A DNA stretch of 64,000 nucleotides, taken from Ricordea florida (taxonomy: Eukaryota > Cnidaria > Anthozoa > Corallimorpharia > Ricordeidae). Location of the stretch: positions 15,015,088 through 15,079,087 of the forward strand of contig OX453272.1 in the NCBI GenBank assembly GCA_949710005.1. The letters are read 5' to 3'. This document shows positions 10,829 through 23,194 of the stretch, piece after piece (the stretch's first letter is position 1; each line of letters opens with the position of its first letter). Under the pieces are notes generated by a model. That model did no database searches, was not told where the DNA came from, and saw only the letters and a program-made list of their open reading frames with translations. Position numbers and translations under genes: made by a program.

Positions 10829-11349
10829 TCGTGTAATAAGTCTCGGTCGGGATACATTTTGAACGATGCTGCATTTTTTTTCAGAACTGATATTTAATAC
10901 TGGAGCATTCGACAGTGTTTCTGTGTTGACTTCTCTCGCAACTTTTAGTAAGCCTTGTCGACACTTTATAAGGCTCAAGATCAACGAGCGAGGCCGTGGC
11001 AACTGGTCATAAATGGGTGTCTTTAATGTTAAAGATACAAGAAAAAAAAATTATCATTTTCAGTTGCACCTAGCTGAGTGAACACGGACGAGCAGATTTT
11101 GTCCCGTCTTGTTTTGAGCCTCATATATTAAGAAATACCGACCACTTTTCAGCATAAACCTCTACGGAAACTCTCCTCTAAAGCATATCTTCGCCCTCTT
11201 CTTCGAAACAAAGTTGCTTGTCACAGCTTGCAATTTGGTCACCTGCTGCAATGAGCTCAAAACTCTCATTGCGCAGCTTGTTAAATCCTCAGTTGGCCAA
11301 TACGAACTTTCACTGGATCACAGCCGAAGCTTTCGATCCACTAACCTTC

Positions 11350-11460
11350 ACCTTGGCCTGTCCCCTAGCGCCAAGTTGGCGCATAGGGCCTCCACATGTG
11401 CTCTCCATCGATTCCTGTCTTGCGCTGCAGTGCGCAGCTCTCTCCACTCGGTTTGAATAC
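11350..11460 (-). pseudogene. LINE ORF2 C-terminal tail fragment
   Basis: The minus-strand frame reads EWRELRTAAQDRNRWRAHVE followed by ALCANLALGDRPR and a stop. This is the tail pattern at the end of many LINE reverse transcriptases (W..L...A.DR..WR..V..LC). Sequence further upstream on that strand (11470-11640) is not recognisable as RT, so only the 3' end of an element remains. Confidence 0.6.
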
Positions 11461-11947
11461 ATTTCTCAGAAACAGTTGCCATTTTTTCACATTACTGACC
11501 AAGGTCAAGTACACAGCACTGAAATTAACAACGACTGACGTCACGAATGTCATTTCCGCTGCCATTCAGGGACTGAATTGGAACATGATTTCAGTAATCG
11601 AGACCAAACTTCAACCCTGCCTTAAGAGATTTTAGAACTTAGAGTCAACTTATTCATATAATGGGCAATAAGCATTGTTATAAACATTTCGTTAAATGAA
11701 TAAATGCCACATATGCGTATAATATTCAGGTGAGTTGCTATTTTCGTTTTAGAGGGAGGAACCGTATGGGACTGTAGGGACTAACCTATGATCAAATACG
11801 TTGCTTAGAAGCTTGGCATATCAATAACGCCAATGCTCTATTGAACCGCAACGATGGCGGATTATTACCCAATGCTTACTTACGCCTCGTGAATTAAGCA
11901 ACACCACTCATCGCTGGTATAAACCTCACAGCCTTGCCAAATCACCA

Positions 11948-11978
11948 CTGAAGAAGACACTTGACAGGAGCGTCGAAA
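11948..11978 (+). ncRNA. hammerhead-ribozyme-like core
   Basis: CTGAAGA (11948-11954) and GAAA (11975-11978) match the CUGANGA...GAAA core. The bases between can form a short stem (GACAC with GCGTC, one mismatch). Similar cores in this window lie in the terminal repeats of a Penelope-like element, so this is probably a solo remnant. Folding and cleavage are untested. Confidence 0.35.
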
Positions 11979-12629
11979 CGTCGAGTCGGTAAATTGTTTA
12001 AGCTACGTTCACTATTTCAAACCAGCATAGCACAGCATTCCTAGCAGAGTAAGGAGCTTAGTCCTGGCTCTAGTGTACAATTGTTATTTCATTCCAGAGA
12101 GTCATTTTTTTTCTATAATATCTCGTGCAACAAAAAGGTCACTTTCAGAGCTTGCGTCCTGTGCATATTTATTAATGATTTCGTGCACATTAAATTACAA
12201 TCTCAATCTGAAGAAACCCCAGAACATATGAACTGTTACATTCATAAAGAGAAAAATAATAACCGGTACAGAAAGTCCCTGCAACTTCTACTTCTTAAGG
12301 ATCAACTGTAGTTCTCCGATAGCATCAAAGACCAGCTCCTGGGTGCGGTAGTCCAATAAACATAACCTTAGGCGGACTCCTATCATCAAGTTCACTGATC
12401 AATATCTCCTCCTTTTGGGGAAAAAAGAAAAGGAAAAATAAAGGTGGGGGGAGGGGGTTACGATCGCGAAAAAAGTATCAATACTCAGGTGATTATGCAA
12501 AATCGCGCGCTCTGGTTGGTTCGCTATCTCGGATTATCAGCCGATAATCACCTCACCAAATGGCTGTCAGTCGTTAGCGTATGCTTTTTCTTTTATTTTT
12601 TTGAAATAATCATCTGTGTATTTATACTA

Positions 12630-12709
12630 TAACAATTATTCGCCGAAGGCGAAGTGATTATTGGTTAATATTCACCTATAATCACTTCGCCTTCGGTGAA
12701 TAATTGTTA
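12630..12709. repeat. foldback element
   Basis: Two 32-base arms (12630-12661 and 12678-12709) are inverted copies with one mismatch, around a 16-base loop. The arm runs TAACAATTATTCGCCGAAGG then CGAAGTGATTAT. It may be a MITE or the collapsed ends of a transposon. Confidence 0.75.
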
Positions 12710-12780
12710 AATATTGAGAAAACTCTCATTGACCATCCAGGGGGGCTTGGGTTGGTATTGAGGTGGTGGGGCTGAAGGTC

Positions 12781-13495
12781 TCAGTTGGACTCTGTTTCTC
12801 CGGATTGTAATACCCCGTGGGGTCTAAATTGTGTAGGATGTTGGTTGACCTTCCCTGGTGATTTCACCATATAGATCCATGCCTCGCCCCGTTGATTCTG
12901 GCGCGGCTTGGCATATGCATAGCTGTCAATATCGAGGTCTATTTTTTCAGCCCCTGCCGTCTTGTCATAGCACGATTTGCTGGCATGTCTTTTCTTGATG
13001 ATTTCGTCTGCGACAACTTTGACGTTGATCATGGTTGGGCTCAACAGGCCTTCTGTGGTGGGCAGGGTGGTTCTAGTGCGCCTCAGGAACATGCATTGAG
13101 CAGGTGAGTAGGTATGTCCTTGAGGTGGCGTGTTTGTGTATATTAATATGGCGTTGCGAAAGTCGTGAGCTTTCTTCAACATGCATTCTGTCACTTTGAC
13201 GGCCACTTCGGCTCTACCGTTTCCTTTACAGTGGTAGGGCGAGGAGGTAGCATACTTGAACCAGTTTTCCTCTGCAAATCGCTTGTACAGTCGGCCTTTG
13301 AATTATGGACCGTTGCCTGTCTGGCATATTAAGGGGACGCCAAATCTTTTTAAGTGTGCTTTTGGTCTTCTCCACGACAGTTGCAGAGGGTCTGTCAACT
13401 AATTCTTCGACCTCTATCCAATCGGAGAAATGGTGCTCAGTTACTGGGTAATTTTCTTTCTCCACTTCGCAAATGCCCTGACTGACTTTCTCCAA
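12781..13495 (-). pseudogene. gypsy element B: integrase remnants
   Basis: Minus-strand frames 13495-13226 and 13206-12781 carry integrase-like pieces. The first includes YPVTEHHFSDWIEVEEL, the start of a gypsy integrase core in which the usual D-Y-F-S-D pattern is altered. The second reads like the C-terminal half (ILIYTNTPPQGHTYSPAQ..FLRRTRTTLP). Several stops and frame breaks separate them. They lie downstream of the pro and RT remains of the same minus-strand element. Confidence 0.6.
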
Positions 13496-13698
13496 GGGCT
13501 TTGAGGCAATGGGTAGAGACTTAATCGATTCCTTGGGGGAATGTGAAGAAAACCTTCCTTGACATCAACCAACGCATTTCGCTGTACTGAGTCGATGGAG
13601 TTCCTCATTAAGTGTGGGCATCTGGTGTATTGGTCTTTTGGATAGCCTTATTCACTGTTTGGCTTGCATCTGTGCACACTCTGAATTTCTAAGAAGTC

Positions 13699-13941
13699 TC
13701 ACGAATAAGTTCGTTTGAGCACCAGCTTGTTGGCTAGTTTACCTTGGCGATAATTCCTTCTAGGGCGCATCTGTCTAGAGCTTCCTTCTCTTCCAACTAC
13801 CAGCTTGGCCACCAGTATGCGGTGAACTGGCATCTGTACTGGATGTACATTTTCATTAACTTGAAAATGAACCGGGAGCTTAAGGTTGCCAATGGCTGTG
13901 AAACTGTTGGGGTCCTCACCCAGGATTTTTTCTTTCGTCAC
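13699..13941 (-). pseudogene. gypsy element B: N-terminal reverse transcriptase remnant
   Basis: The frame includes LKLPVHFQVNENVHPVQMPV followed by HRILVAKL, the linker and first strand that open gypsy reverse transcriptases. The palm with the catalytic Asp pair is not found before the integrase remains begin at about 13495, so RT is largely deleted. Confidence 0.55.
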
Positions 13942-14099
13942 GTTCCTAGGAGAAGGAAGGTGGCTGTTGGAGGTGATTTTGATTCGGCCTGAGGGCGAGG
14001 GAGACAGGTTACACTGGTCCGCGGTAATCTCGTTTGTTGCAGATGATTACAATTCACTTGGGGTCCTGGGTTGGTTGGATATTCTGTGATTATCAGTGT

Positions 14100-14480
14100 G
14101 TTGTCCTCTTGAATGGGAGATTCGATAGCCGGACGGCACGCAACTCGTCACATTAGAGAGCACCGTCGTAGAGAGGGAATGGATCTCGTCTGTTTATAAC
14201 TTGACGAGACCCAGGCGTTCACTGTCACTGCCTGAGAGTAGTGCGGGCTTGGAACCAATGACTGAGTCTGGCAGGACTTGAAAGGCCAGCGTTTCAAACT
14301 TGTCTGACTTCTCGCATACTAATTCTACTTGGCCTACCGGATGCAGCGGTTTAGAGTTTCCATAGGGGTATAGAACATAAGGTGACCGATTAATTTCTGC
14401 GTGAGGTAGGAGAGACCGCAATGTAATGTGAGATATTGTGTTACAGGTTGCGGCCGTGTCTATCTAAAACTTGACTCGAC
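14100..14480 (-). pseudogene. gypsy element B: aspartic protease
   Basis: On the minus strand the segment around 14450-14465 reads IDTAATCNTI, a protease active site with DTA, continuing into the frame 14421-14194 (RSLLPHAEINRSPYVLYPYG...). A stop lies just before the active-site Asp, so the gene is inactive. Confidence 0.55.
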
Positions 14481-14579
14481 TGAAGTTGGACCCACTTTGG
14501 GAGAGTGAAAGGGTGGTAAAGTAACGCTTCGCCAGGGTTTCCGGCTTTCTTATGGAGTCTACGTTGTGTACTCCAGCTT

Positions 14580-15240
14580 CTAATGTACACACATGGCCAA
14601 ACTGGTCATCAAGGGCTTTGCCGTAGTGTTGATCTTCAGTGTTGTAAAGGTCAGTGTACGGTGCCTCCTTTGATTGTGGACGAGATTCACTCCACTGGCG
14701 ACGCCGGTTGTCGCCCCGTCTTTGTTGTCGTCCTCTGTTTTGTTGCTTCCGGTTGTTATTGGGGTTTTGTGGTGGAGTTCTTGTATCTTCCAGACACAGG
14801 TTCTACCGTTCGCGGCACATATCTTCAATGGGTTGGGACAAAGGTTCCTGGTTCTCTTTTGAGCTTCATTTAACTGTGCATTAGACTGGTCCAGTGTACT
14901 TCTTCTTCTATCGCTTAAGAAGAGTTAGCAATAAGCTTTTCTGCTTGCTTGGCAGACTTTATAGCTCTCAGTTCTGCTACTACATCGCTAAGGGTCTTCT
15001 CTCTGTTGTCTGACGTGAGATGTGTTTTGAGTAGCTCGGTTCGCATCAGTTCTCCATTAACACCAAAGGTGAATTTGTCTCAATCATCACCCAGTGTACC
15101 ATAGCCACAAAGGCTGCCAGCTTGTCTTACTTTGACCTCCCACTCTTGAATGGCTCAGCCGAGAAAAACGAGCTGCCGCACTCGGTGTGTATGGATTGTA
15201 TTGTGAGACGTGCTCTCGGTTAAGAATGTAGGATCCATTT
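14580..15240 (-). pseudogene. gypsy element B: gag with degenerate zinc knuckle
   Basis: Translation of the minus strand from about 15238 gives MDPTFLTESTSHN at the start. It then gives EWEVKVRQAGSLCGYGTLGD and MRTELLKTHLTSDNREKTLS at about 15160-14990, a gag capsid pattern, interrupted by at least two stops. Closer to the protease, CAANGRTC...HHK (about 14820-14765) resembles a decayed zinc knuckle. Confidence 0.5.
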
Positions 15241-15244
15241 AAGA

Positions 15245-16670
15245 CTGGCTGATCGTTTCGATTGCGCCGGGAGGAAGTATGAAACTACTGGATGGTGAAG
15301 CTTTGAAATGAAAAGAAAAGAGCGCGTTTGAAATGCGTCGCCGGCATGTACAAACATCAGAAACGAGAACAGGCTTCGACATCCATGCTCGTTACCAAGT
15401 TTGCGCGTGCTGTGCGCACAGTCGTGTGAGTTAAAATAATTCGGAACGCTTCGCAGCGAACTTGGGGCCTAATAGCGAGAATCTGAGCACGTCTTGTATA
15501 AATTTTGCACCGTGGGAAAAACTATTCACAAACAACTTTTCATATTCAGTTGGTGGATCAGTAAACAAAGGCACAGTGATTCAAAACGTATCTCAGAGTA
15601 ATAAAAACAGAAATATATTTATTCTGTACTTTTGATTGGTGAACTTGAACTAAACCTTACCTTGAATTTAAGGAAAAGTTGGCTGACATGGTTAGTTCTC
15701 GAGAAACGGACCGTCTGACTGCGATATTCGACAGCCGAAAGCACGTGCGCAGAACTGGTGCAATAAAAAAAAAAACGACAAGCTGTAATCTAAAGAAAGC
15801 AACTTTGACACAAACCTGTGATAAACAAACTCGATTCAGGTCGTTTTAAGGGCCAAGTCACACTAGAGGACAAACCTGTTTACCTATGTCAAAAATCTGT
15901 CATCACAATGAAAAACCAAGTGCGACCAATTTGTTCAAAGGACAAAATGTGGTCGCGGACCGACAAACTTCAAAGATGCTGTCAACAACCTCTGGAGTAG
16001 GCCAAACTGAGACAAATCTTGGAGAACAAAAGCGAAGATGCTTTGATTTGAAATGATTTGACAGGTGATATCTAGCAGTCTCTCGCGGTAAAATTAATCA
16101 CGTTCTCATTTCGCAACAACATAAATCCCGGCGCGGGCAATTTTTTTTTTTACGCCCACTTCAAGATGGTTGCCACTGACCGTTGTCGATTGGTAACTAG
16201 TATCCAAACACGATTTAGTACTGGAATCTACTAGAAGAGTATGCCTTTTGCTTCCGGTAGAAATGTCTAACTAGTAAGAAACTATAGGCTTTAAACTCGT
16301 TTAGACTGGCCTTTTTGGCCCCAGTTTTGACTCTGACACTATATTTTAGGCTTTGATATTAAAAGTCTACATTTTATGACCGATGGCTGTGTGAAGAAGT
16401 CGAGCCGTGAGCGGGTTCTTTCGAGGGATAGTTGACTTTAAGCTTTGACGAAAAGGCGCAATGGTATGAGGAGTTTCGCTCTATTCTTGTTGGCGGCTCC
16501 GCTTGCTATGTCAAAGAAGTTTCAACGGTTCTTTTAGCTAAAATAGTAGGTTTTTGTTGCCTTTAAATAGACAATAAAAATGCAACACGGCAAAGGATAC
16601 AAATTTTGTTGACAAATTTGAAGAAAAAACATTAATTTTGCAAAAGCCAGCATAGTTATCATGTTAATTT
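15245..16670. other. non-coding stretch between gypsy B and the repeat block
   Basis: No coding region recognised. The 5' LTR of gypsy element B could lie here but no matching direct repeat was identified. Confidence 0.35.
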
Positions 16671-16673
16671 AAA

Positions 16674-18610
16674 CTAGAAATACGACTCTCGCAAAAACCT
16701 CGCGAAGCTAGTTTTTGAATAAGTCACAATACTTTTATATTTTATTTTATTTTATATTTTATTTTTTATATCAGCGTAATCCCTATTATTTAATTTGTTA
16801 TGCTGTGTTTGGTACACAATTAGTGACACCTGGTGCAAATTACATGATCAGTATACTGCTCAGCACAGGGCTTGAAAATTGACCTTCATTTAGCTCTTTC
16901 ACTGCCACTGAGATTGCACGAGAGGGAATAGAAGTAAAATTATTTGTTTTCTTGACAGGGAATACAGAGTCAATGAAGTATCACAATAATATTCAGTTAA
17001 CACAAATTGAAAATTACTGTAAATCTTTTGCAGGTGAAATCTTGAAGAGTTGATATGAATGATTGTGTTTACCACAGTGTAAAAACCTGGTTTCTTTTTG
17101 GATTTGTATTTTCTTAGTCTCTACTGCTTTGTCTTCTTTGTTGCACATCACTTTTAAACACAATATGTTCTTACACCGAGGATGAGTTGAATGCTCCAAT
17201 TATTTTTTGTTTATGTTCTTTTCTAATAATTGCATGAGATTCATTGTAAGAAGAATCTTCTGATTAGATATTTTATTGTCTACTGCAGTCATTATTTCAT
17301 TCCTAGGTAACCACAGATGAGAGCATTATGAATAGTGCATGTTTCAATTTGTGTACTCTCTTCAGTTGCAATGGTACCCCTAGTGGTAGATAGAAAAATT
17401 CCTCTTCCCTCAAAAGAGATGCCATGTCAACAGAAGTGTGACAAACAATGTCCTTACATAAAAAAATGGGGGTAAAACAGTTGGAGTCTACAAAAACTTT
17501 GAATAAAGGTTTGGTAATAGTGAGTGCCAACTGTATAGTATGTGGTTGTGCTATTTTTAGGTCATATCATAAAAACAATACATGTAAGAAAGAGTTATTG
17601 AAATCTTAATATGTTCAAAAAGATTGCTGCACTACGTACTCCTGTAAAAAAATAATGTGAAATCAACATCAATCAGTCAAAAGTATATACCACATGAAAG
17701 TTTAATTGTGCTGTTACAGAAACAGGCAAAATATCCATACCCAACCATAGAATAGTACATTATTTTGAATATATGAAAATTTCTATTATAAAAACTGCAG
17801 AAGAAAGATTTAATATAAGGACGGTATTTCATCGAAAAAGTCATGGCAGCCAGAGGTATTGAACTGTAACCAATGACATATAGTAACGAGAAGAACTATC
17901 ATTATATTATTATCATTATTATTATCATTACTATTATTATTACTGGTATTGATATTATTATTGTTATATTTTTTATGTTAAACATAATATATTTTTATGG
18001 GGTGGGATTCATGTCTTAATCTTGGTAAAGTTATTGTTACTCTACTACTAAAAGCAATACAAAAATCTTCTTAATAGGCTTTCCATCAGAGGTGGTAGTA
18101 ATCAAAACAGCTCCAAACAATACCATTTCTTCTTAAAGGCTTAGAATCTAGTGCAGTCATTTGTCTAGAAAGTTTGTGTGGAAAATCATTATTGAAAGCA
18201 TAGGGCATTTAGGAAACTTGAAACACTTGTTACTACATACAGCACACTTGCAATGAATATATGAGAAAGATCATAAACATTTTGGCATTACAAAATTTAT
18301 TTTCTTCTTTATAAAGTTTTTCCAATGTAAAAGGTTAATTGCATGTTGTGGTTGTTATGAAATATTGATATTTGACATAAAAATAAAGTAAACGGCAGAA
18401 AGTAACAAAGTTAATATGTTATGTCTAACTTTGCAAATTAAGGCTTGAATTAACATTTCATTTGTGAAAAAAGGGCAGGGGTTCTAGATAGCAATATTAT
18501 CAGGGGGGGAGGGGGGGGGGGTCATTGCACTCTAAGGTAAAACTGACCCATTGTGAAAAGGCTATGAAACTTGTCTCTACACAATATTATTGAAACCTTT
18601 CAATCAGAGA

Positions 18611-18650
<40 letters not shown>

Positions 18651-19677
18651 CAAAGAGAAATACTACTCAGAATTCAGTAATCACATTTGCTTTATTTTAA
18701 AATGATCACATTGATCACTGATAATATTGCAGAACCAGTACTTTATAGTGACACAGGGTATACATTCTGTTGAAAATGTTTAACATAACTGCTAGATCAA
18801 GAAAATTTACAATATTTTCACTGTTGCAATGATATCAGATCACATCGTTATAAATGATTGCTATAACAACTGCAACTCTCTGTGTTGGAAATTACTTCAA
18901 ACTGGAAACGCTATCGTTTTATTATGAAAAATACCTATTTACATTCTCTTGTAATCTGTTGGTCGTCTTCCGATTCCGGTTTTAGACTAATAGAATTATT
19001 TTCCAGAGACATCTCCAATCGTTGAAGTCGTTCTTACTCGGTGTCCCTTCTAAGTCGTTTTGCTAAATGTAGTACACCAATATATTTCGTTATGTAATCG
19101 TTCACTCATGTCCTGTATTTCTATCAATAACACATTCAAATTCAAAACTAACTTGATTGAATTCCTGGTCCTTTTCCCTGCTGTTTCGTTTGCCTTTTTC
19201 TGGAGCGAGCAGTTGTTGTCTTGGCTGCGATTTCTGTTGTTATTCTCCCTGCTGTCGTTTCTCTATCCCTGCTTTGAGTCGTGCTTTCCTCGTGTTGATT
19301 TTCACGGTATTCGAACTTACTCGGCGACGATCTCGTGCTAATATTTCTTGAATATCTTGGAGATCACCTTGCTGGGATGTACTTCCAGGACGAGTGAAAT
19401 CGGTTTCCACAAAATTTACATTACTTTCAAAAAGGCATCACCGAATAATGGCGGAAATTCAGCGTTCTCAAGTGCGTTACTATTGCCAGGTAACCTGGCC
19501 TGCGAACGGACACCTTTAAAATATAGATATATATAAACATATATATAAATATATATATATACATATATAAAAACTCTCGGCTCGATTTACTCGGGCTTGC
19601 GAGCCACGTGGTCTGACCGGAACCGACACGATTAGTAACCTCGCTACGCTCGGCCTTCGGCCTCGCTTCGCGAGGAA
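16674..19677 (-). mobile_element. Helentron-like element, copy 1
   Basis: This copy starts on the plus strand with CTAGAAATACGACTCTCGC and ends CCTCGCTTCGCGAGGAA. Read on the minus strand its start is TTCCTCGCGAAGCGAGG and its end is TTTCTAG followed by a host T. The motif CCTCGCGAAGC is at the terminus on one side and about 27 bases in on the other, inverted, giving asymmetric terminal inverted repeats. The inside holds ATT and AT microsatellites (about 17890-17990 and 18618-18650), a long G run near 18503-18521, and a minus-strand reading stretch near 19460-19350. No Rep/helicase ORF is present, so it is non-autonomous. It is very similar to copy 2. Confidence 0.65.
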
Positions 19678-19890
19678 TAAATCAATAAAGCTTTTTGTTT
19701 CCTTCGTCGAATTGATAGTCTCTCCCAGTTAAGGGTGGATAGGAGAAGGCCTGTGTTTGTAACAAAAGGTAATTTCGTAATTACTCTAGCTGCACGATTC
19801 TGCAATTTTTGGAGCTTATCACTCAAGTAGCCACTGAAACAGTCCCAAATCGGGCTGCAATATTCAAAATGTGGCAAAATTAAAGCGTTA
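19678..19890 (-). pseudogene. LINE reverse transcriptase fragment L1 (C-terminal part)
   Basis: The minus-strand frame has PHFEYCSPIWDCFSGYLSDK, then LQKLQNRAARVITK and LNWERLSIRRRKQKAL, the C-terminal RT region of CR1/L2-like LINEs. It is bounded on both sides by copies of the Helentron-like element. It continues the frame of fragment L2 across copy 2. Confidence 0.8.
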
Positions 19891-21136
19891 CTAGAAATAC
19901 GACTCTCGCAAAAACCTCGCGAAGCTAGTTTTTGAATAAGTCACAATACTTTTATATTTTATTTTATATTTTATTTTTTATATCAGCATAATCCCCATTA
20001 TTGAATTTGTTATGCTGTGTTTGGTACACAATTAGTGACACCTGGTGCAAATTACATGATCAGTATACCGCTCAGCACAGGGCTTAAAAATTGACCTTCA
20101 TTTAGCTCTTTCACTGCCACTGAGATTGCACGAGAGGGAATAGAAGTAAAATTATTTGTTTTCTTGACAGGGAATACAGAGTCAATGAAGTATCACAATA
20201 ATATTCAGTTAACACAAATTGAAAATTATTGTAAATATTTTGAAGGTGAAATCTTGAAGAGTTGATATGAATGCTTGTGTTTACCACCGGGTGTAAAAAC
20301 CTGGGTTTTTTTTGGAGTTGTATTTTCTTAGTCTCTACTCCTTTGTCTTCTTTGTTGTACATCACTTTTAAACACAATATGTTCTTACACCGAGGATGAG
20401 TTGAATGCTCCAATTATTTTTTGTTTATGTTTTTTTCTAATAATTGCATGAGATTCATTGTAAGAAGAATCTTCTGATTAGATATTTTATTGTCTACTGC
20501 AGTCATTATTTCAATCCTAGGTAACCACAATTGAGAGCATTATGAATAGTGCATGTTTCAATTTGTGTACTCTCTTCAGTTGCAATGGTAACCCTAGTGG
20601 TAGATAGAAAATTCCTCTTCCCTCAAAAGAGATGCCATGTCAACAGAAGTGTGAGATACAATGTCATTACATAAAAAATGGGGATAAAACAGTTGGATTC
20701 TACAAGAACTTTGAATAAAGGTTTGGTAATAGTGAGTGCCAACTGTATAGTATGTGGTTGTGCTATTTTTAGGTCATATCATAAAAACAATACATGTAAG
20801 AAAGAGTTATTGAAATCTTAACATGTTGAAAAAGATTGCTGCACTATGTACTCCTATAAGAATATAATGTGAAATCAACATCAATCAGTCACAAGTATAT
20901 ACCACATGAAAGTTTAATTGTGTTGTTACAGAAACATGCAAAATATCCGTACCCAACCAGAGAATAGTATATTATTTGAATATATGAAAATTTCTATTAT
21001 AAAAACTGCAGAAGAAAGATTTATTTTATGGTATTTCATCGAAAAAGTCATGGCATTGAACTTGTAACCAATGACATATAGTAACGAGACAAACTATTAT
21101 TATTATCATTACTATTATTATTATTACTGGTATTGA

Positions 21137-21173
<37 letters not shown>

Positions 21174-22832
21174 GTTATATTTTTTATGTTAAACATAATA
21201 TATTTTTATGGGGTGGGATGCATGTCCTAATCTTGGTAAAGGTATTGTTACTCTACTATTACAAGCAATACCAAAATCTTCTTAATAGGCTTTCCATCAG
21301 AGGTGGTAGTAATCAAAACAGCTCCAAACAGTACCATTTCTTTTAATGCTTAGAATCTAGTGCAGTCATTTTTCTATACAGTTTGTGTGGAAAATCATTA
21401 TTGAAAGCATACTTTAGGGTATTTAGGAAACTTGAAACACTTGTTACTACATACAGCACACTTGCAATGAATATATGAGAAAGATTATAAACATTTTGAC
21501 ATTACAAAATTTATTTTCTTCTTTATAAAGTTTTTTCAATGTAAAAGGTTAACTGTATGTTGTGGTTGTTATTAAAGATTGGTATTTGACATCATAAAAT
21601 GAAGTAAACAGCAGAAAGTAACAAGGTTAACATGTTATGTCTAACTTTGTAAATTAAGGCTTGAATTAGCATTTCATTTGTGGAAAAAGGGTTCTAGATA
21701 GCAATATTATCGGGGGGGTCATTGAACTCTAAGGTAAATCTTACTCATTGTGAAAAGGCTATGAAACTTGTTGTCTCTATGCAATATTATTGAAAACTTT
21801 CAATCAGAGAATACATACATATATATATATATAGCAAAGAGAAATACTACTCAGAAGTAAGTAATAACATTTGCTTTATTTTCAAATGATGGCATTGATC
21901 ACTGATAAAATTGCAGAACCAGTACTTCATAGTGACACTGGGTATATATTCTGTTTAAAATTCTATAAATTTACAATATTTTCACTATTGCAATGATATC
22001 AGATCACATCGTTATAAATGATTGCTATAACAACTGCAACTCTCTATGTTGGGAATTTCTTCAAAATGGAAACGCTATCGTTTTATTATGACAAATACCA
22101 ACTTACATTCTTTTGTAATCTGTTGGTCGTCTTCCGATTCCGTTTTTAGACTAATAGAATTATTTTCCAGAGACATCTTCAATCGTTGAAGTCGTTCCTA
22201 CTCGGTTTCCCTTCTACATGTAAGTCGTTTTGCTAAATTTAGTACGCCAATATATTTCGTTATGTAATCGTTCACTCATGTCCTGTATTTCTATCAATAA
22301 CACATTCAAATTCAAAACTAACTTGGTTGAATTCCTGGTCCTTTTCCCTGCTGTTTCGTTTGCCTTTTTCTGGAGCGAGTGGTTGTTGTCCTTGCTGCGA
22401 TTTCTGTTGTTATTCTCCCTGCTGTCGTTTCTCTATCCGTGCTTTGAGTCATTCTTTCCTTGTGTTGATTTTCACGGTATTCGAACTTACTCGGCGACGA
22501 TCTCGGGCTAATCTTTCTTGAATATCTCGGAGATCATCTTGCTGGGATGTACTTCCAGGAAGAGTGAAATCGGTTTCCACAAAATTTACATTACCTTCAA
22601 AAAGGCATCACCGAATTCTCAATGGCGGAAGTTCAACAGTTCTCGAGTGCGCTACTATTGCCAGGTAACCTGGCCTGCGAACGGACACCTTTAAAATATA
22701 GATATATATATATATACATATATAAAAACTCTCGGCTCGATTTACTCGGGCTTGCGAGCCACGTGGTCTGACCGAAACCGACACGATTAGTAACCTCGCT
22801 ACGCTCGGCCTTCGGCCTCGCTTCGCGAGGAA
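19891..22832 (-). mobile_element. Helentron-like element, copy 2
   Basis: Same ends as copy 1 (CTAGAAATACGACTCTCGC ... CTTCGCGAGGAA) and nearly collinear with it over about 2.9 kb, differing by point changes, small indels and microsatellite length. It sits inside the LINE ORF. On the minus strand the codons on each side read VQIY and NALILPHFEY in a continuous frame if the element is removed without removing any duplicated bases, which indicates insertion between A and T without target duplication. Confidence 0.7.
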
Positions 22833-23194
22833 TAAATTTGAACGGCACTTTCTTTCGAAATAAAGGGTCGCACCCTTGTGAGGACACCTGTGGCTGAGGA
22901 TGCCTTCTTGCTTATTTCGTTAACGTGTTTGCACCAAGTAAGTTGAGCATCTATGGTAACACCTAAGGATTTGGTATGTCCAACTTTCTTGATGATTTGA
23001 TCGTCAATTCTTAAGTTAACGTCTTCGTTTTGGACAGATAGTCTCTGCCTTGACCCAATTATCATTAGCTCTGTTTTGGCAACATTTAAACTGAGCTTAT
23101 TGGCTTTCAGCCAGCGGCTCATGGTACTTAGTTCAGGGGATAAGGCTTGTTTTAGGAGCGGAAGCCTGATTGACAACTTAATAGTAATTGGTTA
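22833..23194 (-). pseudogene. LINE reverse transcriptase fragment L2 (middle part)
   Basis: The minus-strand frame from about 23176 has LSTMSRWLKANKLSLNVAKT, then DDQIIKKVGHTKSLGVTID and SSATGVLTRVRPFISKE, the RT thumb and connection of a CR1/L2-like LINE. At the high-coordinate edge a different frame gives LLLSCQSGFRS, an earlier RT motif. The palm with the YADD-type motif between these is therefore deleted. Confidence 0.8.

Noticed and set aside
19060-19341. 93-codon plus-strand ORF repeated at 22230-22511
   Set aside because: It is hydrophobic and Phe/Ser/Leu-rich because it is antisense to the charged minus-strand stretch of the repeated element. It is repeated only because the element is repeated.
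17880-21180. ATT/TTA repeat blocks as separate features
   Set aside because: They are simple repeats inside the larger repeated element and have no independent meaning.
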